A DNA stretch of 10,281 nt from Actinomycetes bacterium (GTDB lineage: Bacteria; Actinomycetota; Acidimicrobiia; UBA5794): assembly GCA_030598305.1 (NCBI GenBank), contig JAUVQC010000027.1, positions 1 to 10,281 of the forward strand, written 5' to 3'. This document shows positions 6,417 to 10,281 of this stretch, in pieces. Below the pieces are notes generated by a model. That model was not told the origin of the DNA. It did not search any database and saw nothing but the letters and a program-made list of their open reading frames with translations. A program made the position numbers and the translations under genes. Position 1 is the stretch's first letter, and each line of letters begins with the position of its first letter.

Positions 6417-7242
6417 TCCGAAGAAGGTCCCGCCGAAGCGTGTGGGCACCGGGCTGCACACCGAGCACGCTCGCTTCGGGAACCTCCATCCACGTCTCAT
6501 CGGTAATCGGTTCTGAGGCCACGACCACGGATCGGTAGTCATCGTCGGCAGACGGACAGTGCGATGTGCCACAGACAGCACAGTCCCTGACACCCCGCCT
6601 GTGTGTCCAGAAGAGAGAGTTGCCCCACCGGCTCGCCACAAGATGCTTCCCATCGCTCAACAGGAAATTGAGCTTGGGTTGGGTGGTCGCGCCGGACCGC
6701 ACGGATAGATCGACGAGTTCGAGCACGGAATCCGCCAGGAGGTCAATGACAGGCTCGAGGCCATCAGCCGGTTCATGGGCGTCGAGCCCATACTCATGCA
6801 TGCGGTTCAGTATCCATAGGAAGGCGAGCTCACTGTCGGTTTCGCCGTCCGGTGGGCCGTACGGGCCGATATCGAGTCTCGTCGCCACATGTTCGAACGC
6901 CGGAATCGTGCCATTGTGCGCAAAGGCCCATGTTCCGAATGTGAAAGGGTGCGTGTTGTCCTCAGACACTCCACCCACAGTTGCTGCCCGCACATGCGCA
7001 ATGGCTGATTCGGACCAGATGCTCGATGCTATGTCGGCGAATTGGTCATCGGCAAACGCCGGCATCCTGCTCTTGATGACCTCCCGATCATCTCCCACCC
7101 AGTGCGCAATTCCCCATCCATCGGCATTGCGAACTCCACGTCCATCGCGGTCGCTTTGGACCTGTAGTGCATTCTGGGCAGAGACGAGGCTGCACTCGAG
7201 ACGGGTCGGTTCGGTTGCGAGGAATCCGTAGAGACGACACAT
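6406..7242 (-). CDS. Class II glutamine amidotransferase (YafJ/EgtC-like)
   Basis: 278 residues. The protein opens MCRLYGF, so removal of Met leaves Cys2 as the catalytic nucleophile, the hallmark of N-terminal nucleophile glutamine amidotransferases. Matching motifs are NADGWGIA (39-46), IAHVRAAT (81-88, with Arg85), NTHPF (96-100), FAHNG (107-111) and GETDSE (133-138). These bind and hydrolyse glutamine, releasing ammonia, but there is no synthetase domain, so the acceptor is unknown. A CAVCGTSHC cluster (221-229) could bind a metal. EgtC, which acts in ergothioneine synthesis, is related, but no egt genes lie nearby, so that role is not supported. The start is fixed by both Cys2 and a good AAGGAG. 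Read convergently to the importer operon and divergently from the phosphoribosyltransferase gene. Confidence 0.93.
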   Translation of the reverse strand: MCRLYGFLATEPTRLECSLVSAQNALQVQSDRDGRGVRNADGWGIAHWVGDDREVIKSRMPAFADDQFADIASSIWSESAIAHVRAATVGGVSEDNTHPFTFGTWAFAHNGTIPAFEHVATRLDIGPYGPPDGETDSELAFLWILNRMHEYGLDAHEPADGLEPVIDLLADSVLELVDLSVRSGATTQPKLNFLLSDGKHLVASRWGNSLFWTHRRGVRDCAVCGTSHCPSADDDYRSVVVASEPITDETWMEVPEASVLGVQPGAHTLRRDLLRTTV

Positions 7243-7247
7243 GATGG

Positions 7248-7253
7248 CTCCTT
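7248..7253 (-). promoter_or_regulatory. Ribosome binding site of the amidotransferase gene
   Basis: AAGGAG on the minus strand with a 5-nt spacer to the ATG at 7242-7240. A second ATG just upstream, at 7258, is in another frame. This site agrees with the catalytic Cys2 requirement. Confidence 0.75.
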
Positions 7254-7265
7254 TTCATGGTGCAA

Positions 7266-7310
7266 CGTCACACACTTGGGAACCGACAGGGAAGTGTCGC
7301 CTCTGTGACG
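7266..7310. repeat. Nested inverted repeat in the divergent intergenic region
   Basis: CGTCACA (7266-7272) is the reverse complement of TGTGACG (7304-7310), and ACACTT (7272-7277) is the reverse complement of AAGTGT (7292-7297). Together they can fold as a two-part stem with a 7-nt bulge, or act as operator half-sites. The structure lies 24-68 nt upstream of the amidotransferase start and 80 nt or more upstream of the phosphoribosyltransferase start. Its role is unknown; the 147-bp intergenic region holds no ORF I would call. Confidence 0.4.
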
Positions 7311-7355
7311 AAGCTCTCCAGCGACCGTCATTCGGACGAGAACGTGCGGATCTGG

Positions 7356-7383
7356 TTGCCATGAACCCTGAGTTTGCGACAAT
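7356..7383 (+). promoter_or_regulatory. Putative promoter of the phosphoribosyltransferase gene (leaderless)
   Basis: TTGCCA (7356-7361, 5 of 6 to the -35 consensus), a 16-nt spacer, then GACAAT (7378-7383, 4 of 6 to the -10 consensus), followed by 6 nt and the ATG at 7390. The transcript would therefore begin at the start codon. The GGGGG just before the ATG is too close to serve as a normal Shine-Dalgarno sequence. Confidence 0.45.
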
Positions 7384-7389
7384 GGGGGT

Positions 7390-8028
7390 ATGAGGAGAGA
7401 TCGGTTTCGAGATCGAGTCGATGCGGGGCAACGACTTGGTGCCCTGCTGAGCGAGTACGAGAACGAACCCGACGCGATCGTGCTTGGCCTGCCCCGCGGT
7501 GGTGTCCCTGTTGCTGCAGCAGTTGCAACAACACTCGGCCTGCAGCTCGACATACTCGTCGTTCGCAAGCTCGGCGTTCCCGGCTACGCCGAGGTTGCCT
7601 TTGGTGCCATCGCGTCCGGGGGGATCGAGGTTCTCAACAACGACGTCATCCACAGCGCGGGGATCGACGAGCGTGCGATCGAGCGTGTTCGATCCGAACA
7701 GACGCTTGAGCTGCGTCGACGGGAAGAGGCGTACCGAGGAGATCGAGGTCTCGTCGAGATCGCTGGCAGGACCGTCATCGTTGTTGATGACGGCACAGCC
7801 ACCGGGGCCACGATGCGCGCTGCGGTCGAGGCACTCAGGAGTGCCGGGCCGGCAAAGATAATCGTTGCTGTGGGCGTGGCCCCTCCGGACGTGGTCCGAA
7901 GACTGAAGAGGGTGGCCGACGATGTGGTCAGTGTGCTCACGCCCCGGAACTTCATGGCTGTTGGTGCGTGGTACGACGACTTCACCCAAACATCCGACGC
8001 CGAGGTGGTTGAGCTTCTCTCGCGCTAG
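7390..8028 (+). CDS. Phosphoribosyltransferase-domain protein
   Basis: 212 residues of a type I phosphoribosyltransferase fold. The PRPP-binding loop is clear: a hydrophobic strand, two acids and a small-residue loop, TVIVVDDGTATGATM (128-142). Upstream, IVLGLPRGGVPVAAAVA (30-46) and LDILVVRKLGVPGYAEVAFGAI (53-74) are the typical first half of the stand-alone family that also occurs fused to hydrolase domains in actinobacteria. Whether it makes a nucleotide, salvages a base or has lost catalysis is not readable; the acceptor-binding hood does not match any specific salvage enzyme I recognise. The start at 7390 fits the leaderless promoter and the family's N-terminal pattern (RFRDRVDAGQRLGALL). 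It is transcribed divergently from the amidotransferase, and its TAG overlaps the stop of the DUF3105 gene. Confidence 0.9.
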   Translation: MRRDRFRDRVDAGQRLGALLSEYENEPDAIVLGLPRGGVPVAAAVATTLGLQLDILVVRKLGVPGYAEVAFGAIASGGIEVLNNDVIHSAGIDERAIERVRSEQTLELRRREEAYRGDRGLVEIAGRTVIVVDDGTATGATMRAAVEALRSAGPAKIIVAVGVAPPDVVRRLKRVADDVVSVLTPRNFMAVGAWYDDFTQTSDAEVVELLSR

Positions 8029-8618
8029 AACTCCGGGTGACCCACACCGCCCGAGCAAGCACCGCCCGGCTCGGGAGCACTACTGGCACCGGAGAACTCA
8101 TTGACGAACTGGCCCAGTCGGGAGTCGGACGGGTCATCAAGCTCAAGTTGCGTTCCCCATGCTGTGGCGATGATCGGGGCGGCCTGGCCGGGAACGGGTG
8201 AAACGAGTACCTTCTCACTTCGACTCACGAACCCGCGGAGCGACTGGATGTCGTCACCGGATAGACCCGGGTCGAATGCGATCCATACTGCACCATGCTC
8301 AAGTGAGTGCACGGCGTTCTCCGATTGGATCTCCTCGCCATAGAACCCACAGTTCTGCCAGATCTCAGAATGGGCTCCTCCGGCAGGCACCTCGCCATCG
8401 TCGTGGATCTCTCCCTCGACGTGTTGAGGATCCCCAACGGCGAGCGTCTGGGTTCCATCGGGAACACCTCGAAGCTCCGGCTGGCTGAGCAGGACGATCG
8501 CGGACAGGCCGAGCACAACGAACGCGCCTGTCGCCCATGCGAGACGTTTCGGCCAGGGGGAGTCGACCGAGGAAGGCTTCTGGCGCGATGTCTTTCGGTC
8601 CTTGGGGTTATTGCTCAT
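8025..8618 (-). CDS. DUF3105 family membrane-anchored protein
   Basis: 197 residues. A basic, polar N-terminus is followed by one membrane span (about 26-45), with the rest probably outside the membrane. The extracytoplasmic part shows the DUF3105 pattern: HDDGEVPAGGAHSEIWQNCGFY, then ENAVHSLEHGAVWIAFDP, VLVSPVPGQAAPIIATAWG and a C-terminal PEPGGACSGGVG. The conserved His/Cys/Glu residues (WQNCG, HSLEHG) suggest a metal or redox site, but the family's function is not known to me. The ATG at 8618 is chosen because GGAAGG lies 5 nt upstream; a GTG at 8624 would overlap that site. The gene is 100 nt downstream of the C-S lyase gene on the same strand and may be co-transcribed with it; I see nothing definite in that 100-nt gap. 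Confidence 0.88.
   Translation of the reverse strand: MSNNPKDRKTSRQKPSSVDSPWPKRLAWATGAFVVLGLSAIVLLSQPELRGVPDGTQTLAVGDPQHVEGEIHDDGEVPAGGAHSEIWQNCGFYGEEIQSENAVHSLEHGAVWIAFDPGLSGDDIQSLRGFVSRSEKVLVSPVPGQAAPIIATAWGTQLELDDPSDSRLGQFVNEFSGASSAPEPGGACSGGVGHPEF
8050..8075. terminator. Possible stem-loop downstream of the phosphoribosyltransferase gene
   Basis: CCCGAGC (8050-8056) pairs with GCTCGGG (8069-8075) across a 12-nt loop, 21 nt beyond the plus-strand stop but within the coding sequence of the DUF3105 gene. There is no T tract. It could slow plus-strand transcription running into the convergent gene, but may simply reflect Pro/Gly codons. Confidence 0.2.
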
Positions 8619-8718
8619 ATCCACCTTCCGACGCGAGGGACGCGCCGAGGATGTGCCTGACCGTCACATAGGGCAACCCCTACCAGACAAAGCGGCCACC
8701 CGAACTGTCGGTGTTTCG

Positions 8719-9879
8719 TCAGTCCTGAAGCGCAGTCGTAAGCCTGGCGATCGCGGCTTCAATGATGTCGGGAGCTACAGCCACCGTCATCCGGGCGAAC
8801 CCTGCGCCTTCGCGACCGAACCAGTGCCCAGGACTCAGAGCGAGTCCTGCCTTCTCCGGAAGCCATCTCGTGAGCTCGGGCACATCCATGCCGAGCTGTC
8901 TGAAGTCAAGCCACGCGAGGTAGGTGCCCTCGGGTTCGACGACTTGTACACCGTCGGGCAGCCCTTCGCGAAGCAGTCGATAGTTCTCGGCGAGTAGGTC
9001 GATGAGTCCGTCGAGCCACGGGCCGCCGGTTCGGTACCCGGCTTCGAAGGCAGCAATGCCGAACACGTTGTTGCGTGTCAGATGTAGCTGCGAGCTGCGG
9101 GTCTCGAACGCATCTGCGATGTCGTCATCGTCCGTCACAATGAGTGAGTCGACAACACCGGCCAAGCCGAACGTCTTTATCGGACCATGGGTGGCAGCCC
9201 AGCGGACTCCCGTCCCAACAGCGGCTGTCGCGAAAGGTGTGAACGAGTGCCCGGAGAGGACGATGTCGGCATGGATCTCATCTGCAAGTACGAACACATC
9301 ATTGCGAGCACAGATCTCGGCGACGGCTCTGAGTTCCTCGTCGGCCCAGACACGCCCGACCGGATTGTGTGGGTTGCACAGGATCATCATCTTCGTGTCC
9401 GGGTCCATAGCCTTCGATTCGAGGTCATCGAGGTCCATGACGTAGCGACCATCAGAGAGCTCGAGCGAGTTCCGGGCGACCTTGCGATGCATCTTTGTGA
9501 CGAGCGGCTTGAAATCGGTGAATACGGGCGGTTGCAGGATCACCCCATCCCCCTCGTCGGTCACCGTCTCCACCACGACACCGATCGACGTCCCGATGCT
9601 CGGGCTCACGACAGTGCGCAGATCCCGGCTTCTCCAGCCATGGCGAGTCTCTGACCACTCCCAGAACGAGGAAAGGACCGACTCTGGTCGCGTCTCATAT
9701 CCGTACCAACCGGTGGTTGCACGCTCCTCGAGGGCTTCGACGATGGTGGGAGCAAGATCGACATATGGCTCGGCGATCCAGAGAGGGAGCAGGTCATCGA
9801 TGTCGCCAAAGAGCCTCAAGAGGCTGGCTTGTTCATTGGCTTGCGGTATACCCGAGGACTGTGGATCAATGAGTGGCAC
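8719..9879 (-). CDS. MalY/PatB-type PLP-dependent aminotransferase-fold C-S lyase (cystathionine beta-lyase-like)
   Basis: 386 residues from GTG 9879. Fold-type I PLP signatures are in order: LPLWIAEPYVDLAP near the N-terminus, GWYGYETRP, VVSPSIGTSIGVVV, ILQPPVFTDF, LCNPHNPVGRVW (Asn169 onwards), FVLADEIHADIVL (Asp200) and IKTFGLAGV with the PLP lysine (Lys235). This is the MalY/PatB group, which cleaves C-S bonds of cystathionine or cysteine conjugates to pyruvate and ammonia; IAEPYVDL replaces the more usual VAEMDF. Start choice: the frame opens at a GTG at 9930, but the family normally begins about 30 residues before LPLWIAE with a sequence like MTPLIDP, which matches GTG 9879 (VPLIDP), and a TATCAT box lies 6 nt upstream of it. 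The longer start would overlap the divergent cytochrome gene. Substrate uncertain. Confidence 0.9.
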   Translation of the reverse strand: MPLIDPQSSGIPQANEQASLLRLFGDIDDLLPLWIAEPYVDLAPTIVEALEERATTGWYGYETRPESVLSSFWEWSETRHGWRSRDLRTVVSPSIGTSIGVVVETVTDEGDGVILQPPVFTDFKPLVTKMHRKVARNSLELSDGRYVMDLDDLESKAMDPDTKMMILCNPHNPVGRVWADEELRAVAEICARNDVFVLADEIHADIVLSGHSFTPFATAAVGTGVRWAATHGPIKTFGLAGVVDSLIVTDDDDIADAFETRSSQLHLTRNNVFGIAAFEAGYRTGGPWLDGLIDLLAENYRLLREGLPDGVQVVEPEGTYLAWLDFRQLGMDVPELTRWLPEKAGLALSPGHWFGREGAGFARMTVAVAPDIIEAAIARLTTALQD

Positions 9880-9885
9880 CAGGAC

Positions 9886-9891
9886 ATGATA
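9886..9891 (-). promoter_or_regulatory. Putative -10 element (leaderless) for the C-S lyase gene
   Basis: TATCAT on the minus strand (5 of 6 to TATAAT), then 6 nt, then the GTG at 9879. No Shine-Dalgarno sequence is present. It supports 9879 as the start rather than the GTG at 9930. Confidence 0.45.
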
Positions 9892-9909
9892 TCGGGGATC
9901 GTGTATCGG

Positions 9910-9915
9910 TATGCT
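9910..9915 (+). promoter_or_regulatory. Putative -10 element (leaderless) for the cytochrome c gene
   Basis: TATGCT (fits TANNNT) is followed by 6 nt and the ATG at 9922. No Shine-Dalgarno sequence is present. It lies only 18 bp from the divergent -10 element of the C-S lyase gene, and a TATCGG direct repeat (9890-9895 and 9904-9909) lies between and over the two. Confidence 0.4.
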
Positions 9916-9921
9916 CGTCGC

Positions 9922-10281
9922 ATGCCACACCTCCGCCCCCTGGCCATGGCCTCTCTGCTGGTAGTACTCCTTACCGCCTGTGGTGGCGCATCAGAGGATC
10001 CCGAGACAGGACTACCGGTCCAGGATGCAGACCTCGTCGCCACGGGCGATCCGTTGTACCAGGCGAAGTGTGCGTCGTGCCACGGCACCGACCTCAGGGG
10101 CACGGACAAGGGCCCCTCTCATCTCTCGGTCGTGTACGAACCGAATCACCACGGTGACGAGGCATTCGTCGTCGCGATCCGGGTCGGTTCCCGACAACAC
10201 CACTGGAGATTCGGGAACATGGAGCGGGTGGATGGACTCAGCGACGACGACATCACCGCGATCATCGCCTTCGTCCGTGAG
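9922..10281 (+). CDS. Monoheme cytochrome c lipoprotein, 3' end cut off by window edge
   Basis: 120 residues visible. A lipoprotein signal peptide ends in the lipobox LTAC (Cys20), followed by a short acidic linker. The heme c attachment site CASCH (50-54) is followed by GTDLRGTDKGPSH, then HHWRFGNM (93-100), where Met100 is the likely distal heme ligand, and the helix LSDDDITAIIAFVRE typical of the C-terminal helix of class I cytochromes c. It would be exported, lipid-anchored on the outside of the membrane and act in single-electron transfer; its partner is unknown and no oxidase or dehydrogenase genes lie in the window. The start at 9922 fits a leaderless promoter; an in-frame ATG at 9946 would shorten the signal peptide. 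Probably only the end of the terminal helix is missing. Confidence 0.9.
   Translation, partial: MPHLRPLAMASLLVVLLTACGGASEDPETGLPVQDADLVATGDPLYQAKCASCHGTDLRGTDKGPSHLSVVYEPNHHGDEAFVVAIRVGSRQHHWRFGNMERVDGLSDDDITAIIAFVRE

Noticed and set aside
7266..7310. CRP/FNR-type binding site from TCACA and TGTGA arms
   Set aside because: The arms are in outward order and 31 nt apart, unlike the TGTGA-N6-TCACA site; kept only as an unexplained inverted repeat.
7255..8058. 267-codon minus-strand open frame opposite the phosphoribosyltransferase gene
   Set aside because: The plus-strand product has a full PRPP motif; the antisense translation has no recognisable pattern and would fill the promoter region.
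1..10281. Mobile element, CRISPR array, tRNA/rRNA, defence island or secondary-metabolite cluster
   Set aside because: No transposase or integrase motifs, terminal repeats, regularly spaced repeats, RNA-gene-like sequence or biosynthetic genes were seen anywhere in the window.

Overview
The window looks like a chromosomal segment of a moderately high-GC actinobacterium, most likely one of the Acidimicrobiia or a relative. This is inferred from G/C-rich third codon positions, lipoproteins with Thr/Ser-rich spacers, an actinobacterial style of DUF3105 and MalY-like proteins, and several genes with no Shine-Dalgarno sequence whose start codon sits 6 nt after a -10-like hexamer (leaderless layout). 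No transposase, integrase, CRISPR array, tRNA or rRNA was seen, so this looks like ordinary chromosome rather than a mobile island.

Layout. (1) 1-376, minus: 5' part of a flavin-reductase-like FMN-binding protein, cut by the left edge. (2) 507-6405, plus: a complete five-gene peptide/nickel-type (DppABCDF/OppABCDF) ABC importer operon: lipoprotein substrate-binding protein, two permeases and two ATPases. A strong hairpin lies after the binding-protein gene and the later genes are tightly coupled. (3) 6406-7242, minus: class II glutamine amidotransferase, convergent with the operon, the two stop codons abutting. (4) 7390-8028, plus: phosphoribosyltransferase-domain protein. (5) 8025-8618, minus: membrane-anchored DUF3105 protein whose stop codon overlaps that of the phosphoribosyltransferase. 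(6) 8719-9879, minus: MalY/PatB-type PLP-dependent C-S lyase. (7) 9922-10281, plus: 5' part of a monoheme cytochrome c lipoprotein, cut by the right edge.

Main discovery. The substrate-binding protein of the importer is in circularly permuted order. Its last ~119 residues (452-570) are what normally forms the N-terminus of family 5 binding proteins (including LR-GV-FHDG-(x)6-DV), while the mature protein begins in the middle of the normal fold, just before the strand leading to the NPIGTGPY motif. All normal segments appear once each, so this is a rearranged complete protein, not a fragment. Its signal peptide, linker and cognate transporter genes are intact, so it is probably functional.

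Working together: the operon would capture a peptide-like solute outside the membrane with the lipoprotein, pass it through the two permeases and drive uptake with the two ATPases. The substrate cannot be read from sequence. The other genes are single metabolic or envelope genes with no evident joint pathway; I see no defence or secondary-metabolite system.
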